Shown here piece after piece: positions 42,275 through 53,124 of a stretch of 64,000 nt of DNA (the first letter of the stretch is position 1; each line of letters starts with the position of its first letter). The position numbers were made by a program, and so were the translations under genes. Below the pieces are notes generated by a model that made no database searches, was not told the origin of the DNA, and saw only the letters and a program-made list of their open reading frames with translations. Where the stretch lies: the NCBI GenBank assembly GCA_023053575.1, contig JAKZAP010000014.1:4650001-4714000 (forward strand), read 5' to 3'. This DNA comes from Branchinecta lynchi. Its lineage: Eukaryota > Arthropoda > Branchiopoda > Anostraca > Branchinectidae.

Positions 42275-42409
42275 TATGTGCAGACCGCATCTTAGCTTTA
42301 CTAGGAATTTCTAAGCCCGCAAGTTTTTCTCGCTTCAAATGCCGCAAGTGTAGTGGTCGGTGCTATGAGTATGACCTCTTTGCCGATCAAGGAAAGCATA
42401 GGTATTGAC

Positions 42410-42768
42410 CAGAACACAATAACAGTAGGGAGTAGCGTCGAGACTTGGCAAGATGGACACTCACTCAAATGGCAGCGATACTGACACCACTAGCGATAGA
42501 GAACGTCCCTACTGAAACTCATTCATTCGTGCAACAGTGCTGGCTCCGATAACTTCATATCCTGACATCCAAAAAGTTATACACCCTCTCCTGTTTCCTC
42601 GGTGAGTGCAGATCGCACCTTTGTTTTGTCAGACATTTTTAAACCCGCCACCAAGTTTGTCTCGCTTCAAATGCCGCAAGCGTAGTGGGCGGTGCTGCGA
42701 GCATGGCCCGTTTGTAAAGCATGGAAAGCATAAGTCTTGGCGCTACTTCCTAATGTTATTCTGCTCTG
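42410..42768 (-). mobile_element. hAT-like MITE (family G), minus orientation
   Basis: 359 bp: left end CAGAACACAATAACAGTAGGG, interior CACCACTAGCGATAGAGAACGTCC and TCGTGCAACAGTGCTGGC, right end TAATGTTATTCTGCTCTG. Length agrees with the 353-bp reference. The 8-bp flanks do not match, probably because the left neighbour is another truncated family G copy. Confidence 0.75.
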
Positions 42769-42779
42769 GTAAAGAGGCT

Positions 42780-43280
42780 ACTCCATAGTGTTATTTTTCT
42801 CTGAAGAACAGTGACCATGACGGCGAGTCCGAATGGTTAATAAATACCTTTTGCAAATCGCAAGAAGGACAAAGGAAGACAAACCTTTTCCACCTTTGTC
42901 GCTGGACAATGCGATTTAAGGTAAAACACGAAGACGTAGGCTTTTTCATCTTTTTCTCATATTGTAGAGGTTACTGGGGAACACATTTCCTCAGTAACTT
43001 GAAGCTGATTGTGTTTCTTCCTCTTAGGGTCTGGCAGTTCGGGATCTGTCCCAGTCATTACACGGTCGCACGTTTGGCCAATATTGGAGGAAACTTCTGG
43101 CTCTGGTGTTTTCGGCTGTTCAGACAGAAACAGAGCTTGGGAACATTCAGCTGCTACTTGGTAATTATGTTTCTTCCATTATTTTGGGGGGATTTCCTCA
43201 GTGGCGGCAGACCATGCGGGGTAATCGCAGGTTCTGTTTTTCGTAGTCGCTTTGGTTGCCAAGTCGAAATGTACTTGTTT
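42780..43280. other. No confident gene; competing frames on both strands
   Basis: A 151-codon plus-strand frame starts at 42909, rich in Phe, Leu and Trp. On the minus strand the same region contains proline- and lysine-rich blocks (KTPEPEVSSNIGQTC, PDPKRKKHNQLQ, WQPKRLRKTEP) in two frames. The minus reading looks more like real, decayed protein sequence. I cannot name it. Confidence 0.3.
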
Positions 43281-43285
43281 ACAAA

Positions 43286-43585
43286 AAAGACATGGACAAC
43301 TTCATTTCCCGGGAAAGGATTGGTAATGATCGCCGAATTTATGGAACCAAGAAGATGTAATTAAGCTCCAGAGGAAGCTCGACTTGTGTTCCAAGCAATG
43401 TAGCCATGAGGAGATGGTTCATTGTATAAAAAATTACACAAGGACAAAAGGACATGGACAACTTCATTTCCCGGGAAAGGATTGGTAATGATTGCCGAAT
43501 TTATGGAACCAAGAAGATGTAAATAAGCTCCAGAGGAAGCTCAACTTGTGTTCCAAGCAGTGTAGCTATGAGGAGATGGATAAAA
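43286..43585 (+). repeat. Tandem duplication, unit about 163 bp
   Basis: ACATGGACAACTTCATTTCC begins at 43289 and again at 43452; both copies continue through CGGGAAAGGATTGGTAATGAT.GCCGAATTTATGGAACC, AAGCTCCAGAGGAAGCTC.ACTTGTGTTCC and ATGAGGAGATGG. About 95 percent identical by eye, so a young duplication. Confidence 0.85.
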
Positions 43586-43639
43586 AATGACACAAAAGGA
43601 AAAGTCCGCTAGGATATTCTTCAGTGATATCTCGTCCCT

Positions 43640-43770
43640 ACATTGCTATGGATCGGGCCGAAACATCGCTGAATAAATAAACAAGCAAATCTTGGCTGAC
43701 TTAACTGTTTTTAGTAAAAAAAAAAAATTATATATGATTCTGGTCAGCTTGGGCTGAAGAAGTATTTGTT
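43640..43770 (+). repeat. Family I fragment, right end
   Basis: GGGCCGAAACATCGCTGAATAAATAAAC resembles the GGGCCGAAATATCGCTGATGAA segment of family I, and GGTCAGCTTGGGCTGAAGAAGTATTTG matches the terminal CAGCGTGGGCTCAAGGAATATTT of the copy ending at 59067. A possible counterpart with TTTGGCCCTTCTTCGCGAGGGTCC lies at 44065-44088. Confidence 0.5.
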
Positions 43771-44099
43771 CATAAAATTAAAGAGAAATTAAACTCTTGG
43801 ATTGAAGAGATTAATATTTGATAGTGCAAAACAGTCAAGTATTTAAATATTTATTTATGTTCTAAAATGATATAACACTGGACCACTTGGTCTAATGGTC
43901 TACAAGGAAAAGAACCTTGTGAAGGCCTAGCTGAAGTACAACTTAAAGATAAAAGGATACGAAACACAACCGAAGAAGACACAAAAAGAGGAAAACAGAA
44001 CAAAAGAGACAGGAAAAAAAAAAAATAGGTCAGCCGAATTTTAATAGAGCTAAAATTTGGCCCTTCTTCGCGAGGGTCCTATTCAGTTTTTTGTTTGTT

Positions 44100-44580
44100 T
44101 GAAGAGATTAAACTATGCTGATGCTAGTCCTATTTTTTGCATTATATTATTATTATTATAATACCAGGGAACTCCCAAACGCTGTTATCACCAGCACGTC
44201 AAGCCTCTGCCCTTTCACTTCAATCACAAACATGACACCATTCGTGTAACCTGTATTTTAGAACCAGTTACCTTCCCGTAAATAATAACCTGGGCCGTTA
44301 TTACGTGTCAAAAGCAGACAAACACTGCAATTGTAAGAATACACCGCAAGAAAAATTGGAAATCTTGGGAACAGGGATAAGCAAAACGCTTAGAGAAGTA
44401 GGTGGATTTGTATCATGATAGACGGATAGAAAGTTTATTGTACAAATCGACTTTCCTGGTTGTAAACCAAATTTGCGGTTATTGTCAAAATTGGTTGTAT
44501 TAAAAAATTCGGCTGTTGGAGAAAGTCAATCAATCAATCGTTTACTTAAAAAAATAGTTCTGACGGTAATGGACAGAAAG
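44100..44580. other. No recognisable feature
   Basis: About 480 bp with an ATTATTATTATTATA run at 44145-44160. No gene recognised. Confidence 0.4.
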
Positions 44581-45193
44581 TCGGACATAGTTCAAGATTC
44601 CGGATCCCCCCTCGCTTCACTCCCCCCACGATGGTCAAATCGGAGAAACGATTGTTCTTAAGTTAAAATTGTCGAGTCACTGACATGCCGGCCAAGTTTC
44701 ATCGTTCTAGCACATGTGTAAGCATCTTAACTCGGGATCTCCGGAACCCTCCCTCGAACTCCCCCAAGAGTGCTAGGATCCGATCCGGCCCTGTCAACTA
44801 TGTATGTGGGGCTTGTGTTTGTTCTTCCCATCAAGTTTCATCCCGATCCATCCTCTCTGAACATGTCACACACTTTCCGCCCCCCCCCCCCACTCCAACT
44901 CAACCCGAAGTCACCGAATCCATTCACATCTGAGACAGGAGGTCTTCAAAATATCAAGTTTCAATAAGATCCGATTCCTCTTTCAAAAGTTAAAAATACG
45001 TCACTATTCCGGATTCTCCCTCCACTCCCCCCACTGTGGTCGAATCGGGGAATTGACAATTTCCAAGTTAGTTTGGTAGGTCCCTAATATGCCTGCCAAG
45101 TTTCATCGTCCTAGCACTTCTGTAAGTACCCTAACTCGAGATGAGTCGCCTAACCGACATACCGAAAAGTGATCGGTATATGGCACTTGAGCG
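44581..45193 (-). repeat. Family B repeat, copy 4, minus strand, truncated
   Basis: The head at 45193 reads CAAGTGCCATATACCGATCAC on the minus strand; units toward 44581 carry AGGACGATGAAACTTGGCAGG (reverse complement CCTGCCAAGTTTCATCGTCCT at 45088) and C-tract versions of the G-tracts (CCCCCCCCCC near 44880, CTCCCTCCACTCCCCCCAC near 45020). The distal end is lost. It points away from copy 5. Confidence 0.8.
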
Positions 45194-45934
45194 AAGTTGC
45201 ATGCGCTATAAGAACTTAAAAAAGCAAGTTCCTACTGGTAGCCTAAAATAAGCATAAAATTATCCCCACCGCAGATACTTTAGCATGACATCTATTTTAC
45301 TAAATATTCGGGTTTACTTCTGACTCAAGCTCATTACCGTTCTCCAAAAGGAAACTTCTTTTCCGATTGGGTGGGGAGATGATTGGGAAGGGGGGGGGGG
45401 ACTTCTGGTATCGATATTGGTTGAACAGAAACTTGTTAGAGACTGTAAAAAGAATTACCACGAATTGCATCCGGAGAGTTTGTTTTTAGCGTTAGTTTAA
45501 CCTTTTAGTTTAGTTTAGTGACAAAAAGGCACAAAACCTTCGACGCATACGCTCGACATACTTCAGATATTTGAGATTTCTTCTCTACCTACCACGGCGT
45601 ACGCGGAACCGCTACCTTATCCGCCGTTTGCTAGTTTCCGACCCATTGTTGACGCTTCAAGCCTTCTCCTCTAATATGTGTTCTCCGATTGCCAACTTAC
45701 CTGTCCACGATCACATCAGTGTGATTCTAAACTTGTGAACCTTTATGGAAAACATTTTGTGAGTGTTTTGCGATTATTTTATATTTCTTTGTCCTTCTGC
45801 TGCACTTACGCCCTTGGGCAGTGCGTCATAAATCCTTCATTCATTCATTCAAAAGCACTCCCTATAAACTTGTCTCCCTGCATCCAGTCCTCTCTGGGAA
45901 TACAATACTGGTTATGGCACTTGCAGCCTCTGGC
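45194..45934. other. No recognisable feature
   Basis: About 740 bp between two divergent family B copies. The 109-codon frame at 45678-46007 runs into family B and has no recognisable content. A G tract lies at 45392-45400. Confidence 0.4.
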
Positions 45935-45935
45935 T

Positions 45936-47157
45936 CAAGTGCCATATACCAATCACAATTCCGTCTGTCGGTCGGTCCGAGTTTTTTGTCACACTCTTTG
46001 GAGTTAGGGTACTTCCAGATGGGCTAGGACAATGAAACTTGGCAGGCATATCAGGGACCCGACCAAACTAACCTGGAAATAATCAGTTTCTCGATCCGAC
46101 CATATGCGGGGTAGTGGAGGGCGGTGTAAGCTTGAAAATCCAAGCTCGAAACTTGGCAGGCATATCAAGGACCCGATCAAACTGACTTGAAAATAAAAAT
46201 TTCGTCGATCTGATAATCGTGGGAGGAGGGGAGGGAGGGGAATCCGGAATACTGAGTCATGCGCAACTTTGGAACGGATGATCGGATTCGAGTGAAATTT
46301 AGGAGATGAACAGAGGACATTTCTCTGGTGATCTTTTACATATCGGGACGAATCCGACAACTATGGGGGGGGGGGGGGGAATACGTGACCCGCTTAGAAT
46401 GGAGAGATCGGGATGGAATTTTGTGGGAAAAACCAGCAGATGCTTGGGTAAATCATTTTCTGAACCGAATTGGCTCCGGGAACTTTGGGGGGAGTTGGGG
46501 GGGGGGGGGGCGGAAATCTCGAGAAACGGTTAGAATGGAGGGAGCTGAGTGAAACTTGCTGGGAAGAACAAACATCTACTCCATGTAAACCTTTTACACA
46601 ATTGGACTGGATCCGGACACTTGGGGGGGGGGGGGGGGTCCTGTAATTCCGGTTTTGGGGGATTTTCACGACGAAAATTGGCAGGCATATCAGGGACCCG
46701 GTCAAACTGACTTGGAAATACAAAAATCCTCGATATGATCATTTTAGGGGGGAGTGGAGGGAGGGGAATCCGGAATATTAAGTCATGCGTAACTTTGGAA
46801 CGGGACATTGGATTCGAGTGAAAATTAGGGACATTTCTCGATAGTGATCTTTTTCATTTCCGGACCGAATCCGACAACTATTGGGGGAGGGGGGAGAAAT
46901 ACTTGACCCGCTTAGACTTGTGTGACCGGGATCGAACTTTGTGGGAATAACAAACAGATGCTCTGGATAAATCATTTACAGAACCGGATTGGATCCGGGT
47001 ATTGTATGTTGAATTGGAGGGGGGGGGGGGTCTAGGATTCCGCTGACCGCGAAAGGTACTTCCAGCGATGTGCCAGGACGATGAAACTTCGTTGGAATGT
47101 TAGAGATTCAACAAGATTTGCTTAGAAATCGCTACTTCCCAAATCCGATTATTCCTA
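45936..47157 (+). repeat. Family B repeat, copy 5, left part
   Basis: Head CAAGTGCCATATACCAATCAC, CCGTCTGTCGGTCGGTCC run, and units near 46030, 46150, 46290, 46410, 46550, 46675 and on with AACTTGGCAGGCATATCA cores and long G-tracts (46363-46379, 46494-46510, 46624-46638, 47020-47030). It stops at a small TIR element and its 3' end appears at 47803. Confidence 0.82.
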
Positions 47158-47612
47158 AAAGGACACCTGAACAGTGAAACCATACTTGAGACCATACTTG
47201 AACACACCATGGAGAATGCATTTACAAACATGGCCACGGAGAGCATTCTTCTCCTGAGCGTGACGTTTTCAAAATAGGGATGTTCATTTCTGGAAGTTTG
47301 CACATGCAGACTCCAAGACAAAAAGCGCAATTCATTCAAATCTTGGACAGCGCTGGCCGGATCGTATTGGAGTTTCTTCTAGATATACGTTTGGGCTTAA
47401 CTGGTTAAAAATATTCCAGAAGAAGGGTTGATTGGAGACATTTGTTCATTTCTAAAATTGTTCGGTACTGAAATAAGGACAGATGCAAAACGGAGCAAAA
47501 ATCATAGCTTGGAAACACCATTTCGTATTTGGATTGGGTTTTCTGCAGGCAATGTTAACAGAAGTCATACAGATATGGATGATACTTGGTACTCTTCATT
47601 CAGGTGTCCTTT
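47158..47612. mobile_element. Small TIR element nested in family B
   Basis: 455 bp between AAAGGACACCTGAA and TTCAGGTGTCCTTT, a perfect 14-bp inverted repeat. It interrupts family B between an ordinary unit and the family B end at 47803-47832. No open frame with recognisable content, no clear target duplication. Confidence 0.6.
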
Positions 47613-47832
47613 AAAGTAGCCTACCAATCTTGACCGCAAAGTAAGAAAAATACTTTTAAGCAATATATGCATTTTCATGATGCCAATCAGCCCTTTGTCA
47701 TTTCTTCCTCAAGGGTTATGGAGTTCTAGCTCCCTTAGAGTGAGCATCTCAACCGCAAAGTCGAAACTTACTTTTGATCGATCAATACATCTTAACCCAT
47801 GCAAGTGCCATATGAGCTTACAGCTCTTGTTT
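47613..47832 (+). repeat. Family B copy 5, 3' end
   Basis: Diverged segment with two copies of an AACCGCAAAGT..AAA.(A)TACTTTT phrase, ending GCAAGTGCCATATGAGCTTACAGCTCTTGTT at 47803-47832, the family B terminal signature also seen at 8790, 30616 and 37288. Confidence 0.65.
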
Positions 47833-48510
47833 TTAAATGTGTTTGTTAAAGCGTCGTGGATGAAGGTAATGTGTCTCACTACCGAAGAGTGCTCAATCTC
47901 TCACCAATACAGACACTGACGAGTTGTTCAGACAAAAACTTGAGCAGAAAGACTTCATAACCCGTTTTCATTTCAGTCATCTTTCCGACACCATATTCAC
48001 TGCATATGTAGAAAGAATCATCATCATTAGGACAGATTTAATTGCTGTACGAGCTTGCCCCAGGGGGGGACTGGTATGAAATCTGAGGACCCTAGCCGGG
48101 TGGGGTGGGTCATTTTTGCCGCGATTTAGCAGATTTTATTTGGGTGGTCCTCTTGGTTTTTTATTTTTGTACACTGACTCAAGCAACATATCATTTAGCA
48201 GGAAATCACACGGCCGAAACAGCTGGGACAAAGAGACCTATAGATGTCTTATTCTGAACATCGTACTAGTACAAGTACAAGAAGCCTATTCACTTTCCCG
48301 TCGAAGCAAACTGAATTTGGAAACAATTGTACTAACTTTATTCCAATTAAGTTAACATTACGATTATAAGCATACAGTTTAAAAAGTAGTCAGGTAATTG
48401 TAGTAAAGCACGGACTTCTTTCGCATTCTTTTGGTGCCACAGAGTGCTGGTGATCAATTTCATAGTGTCTCCTTACACCAAGACGCAGACTGTGCTTCGT
48501 TTCCAAGGTC
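47833..48510. other. No gene; one small repeat at 48050-48165
   Basis: The only recognised item is family N at 48050-48165: TGCCCCAGGGGGGACTGGTATGAAATCTGAGGACCC, then GGGTGGGGTGGGTC. It matches the reverse complement of 53140-53270. The rest shows nothing I can name. Confidence 0.5.
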
Positions 48511-49103
48511 AACAAGACCAAAGGTTTCGATGGGATCTCAAAAATCTAATATTGGATCCAGACAATTGAGACTTGTCTTCGCCAGGCTAATCATCAGAGA
48601 AAACCAAGTTCAGATATATCTCTATGAGCCATATCCATTTTGACGACACTGACCGAAACTTCCTGCTTTAATTCTGCCAAATGGTTTTCACCATCGTGTT
48701 CAGCATGTCTTCTTACCCCTATGTCGAACATCTAATCAACTTCAAATAAAACTTGTACTTTTAACCACTTTCCGGTTTTGGCCGGTTTCCGGGCTAACTA
48801 CTTATCCGATGACAAAATGGCTTCTTATATCGCGTTCAGCATGTCTTCTTACTCCATAATCGGCTATCACATTAGCTGTTTAAAAATATTTTGTTTGCTC
48901 CTTAATATGAGCCCCCTCCCCCACCCCTAAATGTAGAGCTACAAAGCCATCTACGAACTTGACCTTACCCTTGACCCAAAGAAGCCTTACAACAGGTTTT
49001 ATCAAAATATCTCATTCCCTTCGAGAGTTATCGTGCTCACAGACAGACGGACATTTTTGCGATGTCATAGATATCCCTCCACTTACGTTTTGGGATTCCA
49101 AAA
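48511..49103 (-). repeat. Family A repeat, internally deleted, minus strand
   Basis: Tail at the left (AACAAGACCAAAGGTTTCGATGGGATC), two or three array units, then the G-rich box (as CCCCCTCCCCCACCCC) and the head with GTTTTGGGATTCC at 49103. It lies 180 bp from another copy in the same orientation. Confidence 0.85.
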
Positions 49104-49280
49104 CCTTACTGTAGTGGTTTACAAGGGTACCCTTCAAAGAAGTTGACAGACCGGTTCGTGCTAGTAAAGATAGGAAAAACACACTTTTCTTGAAAAAATA
49201 AAATTGACGTTATTAGTATTAGTCACCCATCTCTTGAAGGGAAACATGAAAAATAAAAAAAATGACGGGGATCCGGGTAT

Positions 49281-49317
49281 AACAAGACCAAAGGTTTCGA
49301 TGGGATACCAAAAATCT
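49281..49317 (-). repeat. Family A tail, left half of a copy split by a LINE
   Basis: AACAAGACCAAAGGTTTCGATGGGATACCAAAAATCT, the family A terminus. The family sequence resumes at 52038 with GATCCAGACAATTGAGTCTTG. About 7 bp of the expected consensus are missing at the junction, so the insertion deleted a few target bases. Confidence 0.85.
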
Positions 49318-49600
49318 GTCGGCCTTGCGCTTAACAGTCTTGCAAGAAAGTGCATGTTGTCTCACGAAGTGATTTCAGACAGACTTATGAAAGCACGTTT
49401 CCAACACAAACATGGCAAAATGACAGTTCTAGTGTGTTATGCTCCGACGAACGATTCCGATGACGACATCAAAACAGATTTTATGCTGAGCTCTCTAGAA
49501 CACTCACAAGCGTATCCCCCCACGACATCAGCATTCTACTTGTGGACTTCAACGCAACAGTAAGAGACGACGCCGGCGTACGGAGAGGCACCATAGGACC
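49318..49600 (+). pseudogene. LINE endonuclease domain, C-terminal part
   Basis: Starts directly at the family A junction with VGLALNSLARKCMLSHEV, then RFQHKHGKMTVLVCYAPTND: the (L/V).CYAPTND block is a conserved motif of apurinic-type endonucleases of LINEs, which nick target DNA. A frameshift follows near 49520; another frame then reads LLVDFNATVRDD, the expected GDFNA-type motif. N-terminal catalytic residues are missing because of truncation. Confidence 0.75.
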
Positions 49601-49769
49601 CGTAACGCCGGACCCCCTCAATGACAATGGTCTGCGTCTACTCAAGCTCTGCAGATCGCAAGACCTTGTTGTTGCAAACACCTACTTCCAGCGCAAAACC
49701 ATCCACCAACATACGTGGTAAGCAACGATGGCCGCAAGAAAAAAAACCGTCATCGCTGAGAAATTGCAG

Positions 49770-51185
49770 AACGTACAGATCAGCCGAGCTCGGAAACGCT
49801 GACCACAGACTTCTCTGCGCGGAGGTTCAGCTTCGCCCGAAAGCCCAGTGGTCAGAAACGAGGCCAACCGTCATTGATGTCTTGAAACTGAAGGAGTCGG
49901 ATGCCAAGCGAAAGTATGCCGTCGAGGTATCTAACCGGTTTGAGCTACTTCACACACTCACCAACAGCGAAGATGCCTGGAAGTACTTCAAGTCCCAAAC
50001 GAACGAAGCCGCACAACTAGTTCTAGGCAAGAAGAGGCGCCCCAAAAAAGCTTGGATTTCAGAAGAAACTTCGCATGTCGTAGAAGTGAGGCAGAAGGCC
50101 AGACTACGTGATGGCATGGCGTCTTACAGGAAGCTAAATCGCAACAAACTCATCCACCGAGACCGAACGAAGTTCGTCCAAAATAAAGCTGACGAAATCG
50201 AGGAAGCGGCAAGGAAGAAAGACATAGGCAGTCTCTTCAAGCATCTTCGAGATCTCACAGAAAGCAAGGCTCCTACAGTGGGACCCGTCTTTTCAAGAGA
50301 TGGGACTCTTCTTTCGGATGAAAGCTCGTGCCTCGATCACTGGAAGGAACCTTTCTCCTCGCACCTGAACAGCACTACTCCCCCTGTAGCAGCAGGCGAA
50401 AGACTCCGTCAGTTTTCCAGCCGAGCCATCGAACTTGGCGATCTCCCCACTGAACCATTTAGCACCGTGGAAATCAGAAGCGCGATGCATAGGCTGAAGA
50501 ACAACAAAGCCTCTGGTGTATGCGGCATAAGTTCACAGTTGCTGAAATATGCGGGCCCAGTCGTGCTCGTTCTTCTGCTGACTCTCTTCTCTGTTGTGTG
50601 GGAAACGGAGGTCATTCCGGAAGACTGGCGAAGAGGAATCATCATCCCCTTATGGAAGAGAAAAGGCAGGCGAAGTGACTGTGCCAATTACCGGGGAATA
50701 ACCCTTCTCTCAGTACCTGGCAAGCTCTTCTCTATGGTGCTTCTGGATCGTTGCCGAAACATTATCCGCCGAATCCGGCGACCAGAACAAGCGGGTTTTG
50801 TGTCAGAGCGGCCGGCCATAGAGCAAATATTCACAGTCCGTCAAGTAGTGGAGAAAACCAGAGAGTTTCGACAGAAAGCATTCATCGCCTTTGTCGACTT
50901 CAGAGCTGCCTTCGATTCAATAGACCGGGATGTCCTGTGGAGCATCTTGAAGTCCATCGGCCTCCCGGACAATTACTGCAGACTTTTCGAAGCCCTCCAT
51001 CGCGAGACCGTCCAAGTCAACAGCCGACGAAGCCCGTTCTTTCGAATTTCTACAGAGGTTCGGCAAGGTTGTGCCGTTGCGCCCGAACTGTTCAACGTCA
51101 TCATAGACCACGTCATGGCGAAGACGACCTCAAGGCTTGGATTTGGACTCAAATTTGGCGATCGCATCCTCTCGGACGCCGACTT
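49770..51185 (+). pseudogene. LINE reverse transcriptase, N-terminal and central part
   Basis: Long open frame (part of 49621-51270). The first 50 or so codons are out of the ancestral frame; from RSAELGNADHRLL (endonuclease end, with the SDH-like DHRLL) onward the frame is right. Then NKASGVCGISSQLLKY, IIPLWKRKGRRSDCANYRGI, LLSVPGKLF, RRPEQAGFV, FIAFVDFRAAFDS (first catalytic Asp) and VRQGCAVAPELFN. The frame is lost at about 51180 within the F-A-D-D catalytic box: the first part (DADFA) is in this frame, the second Asp pair continuation in another. Inactive as it stands. Confidence 0.85.
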
Positions 51186-52018
51186 TGCGACGATCTGGCG
51201 CTCATGGTGCAATCCATGGACCAACTGGTGGAAGCACTTCACATCCTTCAAGAAGAAGCTGCGAAAGTAGGACTACATGTCAACTGGGACAAAACCAAGA
51301 TTATGGTCGTAGATCCATCCTCTAGCAACACCAATCCTCCTGTGGACCTGGACCAAACAACTACTGTCGACGTGGTTCAGCAGTTCACCTACTTGGGCTC
51401 TGTCATTGCTGCAGACGGCTCGCTTCTCCCTGAAATACAAGCAAGAATAGCCAAAGCATCTGCTGCAATGGGAAGGTTAAATCGTCACCTTTGGCGGAAA
51501 CCAAGTATTAGTCGGAAAACGAAGCTGCGAATCTTCAACGCCCTGGTCGGGTCTTTAATTCTTTATGAAACAGAGACCTGGCCGGCTACAATCACAGCTC
51601 TCAAGACTGTTGGCGTGTTCCAGACGAAAAGCCTTAGGAGGATAGAGGGCCTGAGATGGTTCTACTTCGTCAGCAACGAGAAGCTATTGCAGACAACGCA
51701 GCAGACACTGTTCTCCATCCAAATTGCACAGCACATTCTACGATGGTACGGTCACCTTCTCAGAATGCCTTTACACCTACATGCAAAAAAAAAAAAAAAA
51801 AAAAAATCTATGCAAAATCGTGCTAGACTCAACCCCGCAGAAGCCGGCTGGAAACGACCCCGCGGCAGACCGAAAAACGCTGGTCCGATAGTCTTTCCAA
51901 ATACTTGAAGCTGGCAAACATCGACACCCACGACGCACCAGCGCTAGGTGCTGATCGCATCACATGGAGGAGGCTGACATCACTTTCTACGCTGGGCGAG
52001 GCCCGGCAGGAGACATAA
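51180..52018 (+). pseudogene. LINE reverse transcriptase C-terminal part
   Basis: The frame of 50751-51908 supplies, from about 51185, CDDLALMVQSMDQLVEAL, KVGLHVNWDKTKIMVV, FTYLGSVIAADGS, SRKTKLRIFNALV, ETETWPAT and RWYGHLLRMP, which are the thumb and C-terminal blocks of this ORF2 type. Reading through the 22-A run adds Lys residues, then GWKRPRGRPK; after another shift the last frame ends with LGEARQET and a stop near 52018. The A run is not the 3' end of the element because recognisable coding sequence follows. Confidence 0.8.
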
Positions 52019-52037
52019 GTCAAGTAAGTCAGTCAAA

Positions 52038-52950
52038 GATCCAGACAATTGAGTCTTGTCTTCGCCAGGCTAATCATCACAGAAAACCAGGTTCAGGTAT
52101 ACCTCTATAAACAATATCTATTTTGACGACACTGACCGAAGCTTCCTGCTTTACTTCTGTCAAATTTCCGGTTTTGGCCGAATTCTGAGTGAACTAACTG
52201 TCAACGTATATCCTTATCTCTATAAAAGAACATTCTAATCAACTTCAAATAAACTTTAACTTAAATCCGGTTACAACCAGATTCCGGACGAATTATATGT
52301 CCGGGTAAAAAATGATTGTCATAGACCGACTCAGCGCATCTTCTTACCCCTAAATCTGTCACCTAATCAACTTCAAATAAAACTTTTGCTTTTAACAAAT
52401 TTCCCAGTTTTGGCCTGATTCCGGGCAAACTAGTTGTCCGGGTAGAAAATGCTTTTCACATAAGTGTTCACCATGTCCTCCTACCCCTAAATCGAACATT
52501 TAATCAACTTCAACTAAAACTTTTACTTTTAACCAACTTTCCGGGTTTTGCTGAATTCCGCACGAACTACATGTCCGGCGATAAAATGGTTTTCACCATC
52601 GTGTTCAGCATGTCTTTTTATTCCTAAATCGAACATCTAATCAACTTCAAATAAAACTTTTACTTTTAACAGTTTTTCCGGTTTTGGTCGGATTCCGGGC
52701 AAACGATGACAAAATGGTTTTCACCATCGTGTTCAGCATGTCTTCTTACCCCAAAATCGGCTATCATATTAGCTGTTTATGGCTACAAAGCCCATCTACG
52801 AACTTGAACTTACCCTTGACCCAAAGAACCCTTATACCAAGTTCATCAAAATATCTCATTCCCTTCGAGAGTTATCGTGCTCACAGACAGACGGACAGAC
52901 GGATATTTTTGGGATGTCACAGGTATCCCACGTTTTGGGATCCCAAAAAC
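52038..52950 (-). repeat. Family A repeat, right half of the copy split by the LINE
   Basis: Continues the family from GATCCAGACAATTGAG through five array units and the head; ends with CCCACGTTTTGGGATCCCAAAAAC at 52950. The GTCTGTCCGTCTGT run is at 52880-52902. Together with 49281-49317 it forms one complete minus-strand copy. Confidence 0.85.
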
Positions 52951-53124
52951 TTAAAAAAAATCCTTTAGGTCTGCTGGAATAAGCTTTTTACTTGGATAGT
53001 CTTCGTGATAATAATAAAAGGAGTACAGCATACTTCTAACCTTGTGATTTGGAATCGAACGATATGCTATACACCCTGCTATTGGGGGTGGTGTATGCAA
53101 ATTTTTTTTTTTTATGCCGACTTT

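Larger units (their letters stand above)
41815..42409 (-). mobile_element. Family G copy split by a LINE
   Basis: Left piece 41815-41851 (CAGAGCAAAAAAAAGATACATCCC) and right piece 42265-42409 (CCTGTTTCCTCAATATGTGCAGACCGCATCTTAGC to GGTATTGAC) join into family G when the LINE between them is removed (compare 40885-40985). The distal end is missing where the next copy begins at 42410. Confidence 0.65.
49318..52037 (+). mobile_element. RTE-like LINE, 5'-truncated and frameshifted, nested in family A
   Basis: 2.7 kb between the two halves of a family A copy. Order: last third of an endonuclease/exonuclease-phosphatase domain, linker, reverse transcriptase, C-terminal region, stop near 52018, and a short tail AAGTCAAGTAAGTCAGTCAAA instead of poly(A). 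The 5' end starts inside the endonuclease, as expected after incomplete reverse transcription. Domain order and the C-terminal GWKRPRGRPK motif fit RTE-type or related clades; a phylogeny would be needed. At least four frame breaks make it inactive. A 22-base A run at 51785-51806 lies inside the coding region. Confidence 0.82.

Noticed and set aside
42909..43364. 151-codon plus-strand ORF as a membrane protein gene
   Set aside because: Hydrophobic composition follows from the reverse of a basic/proline-rich reading on the other strand; the frame runs into a tandem duplication and nothing supports expression.
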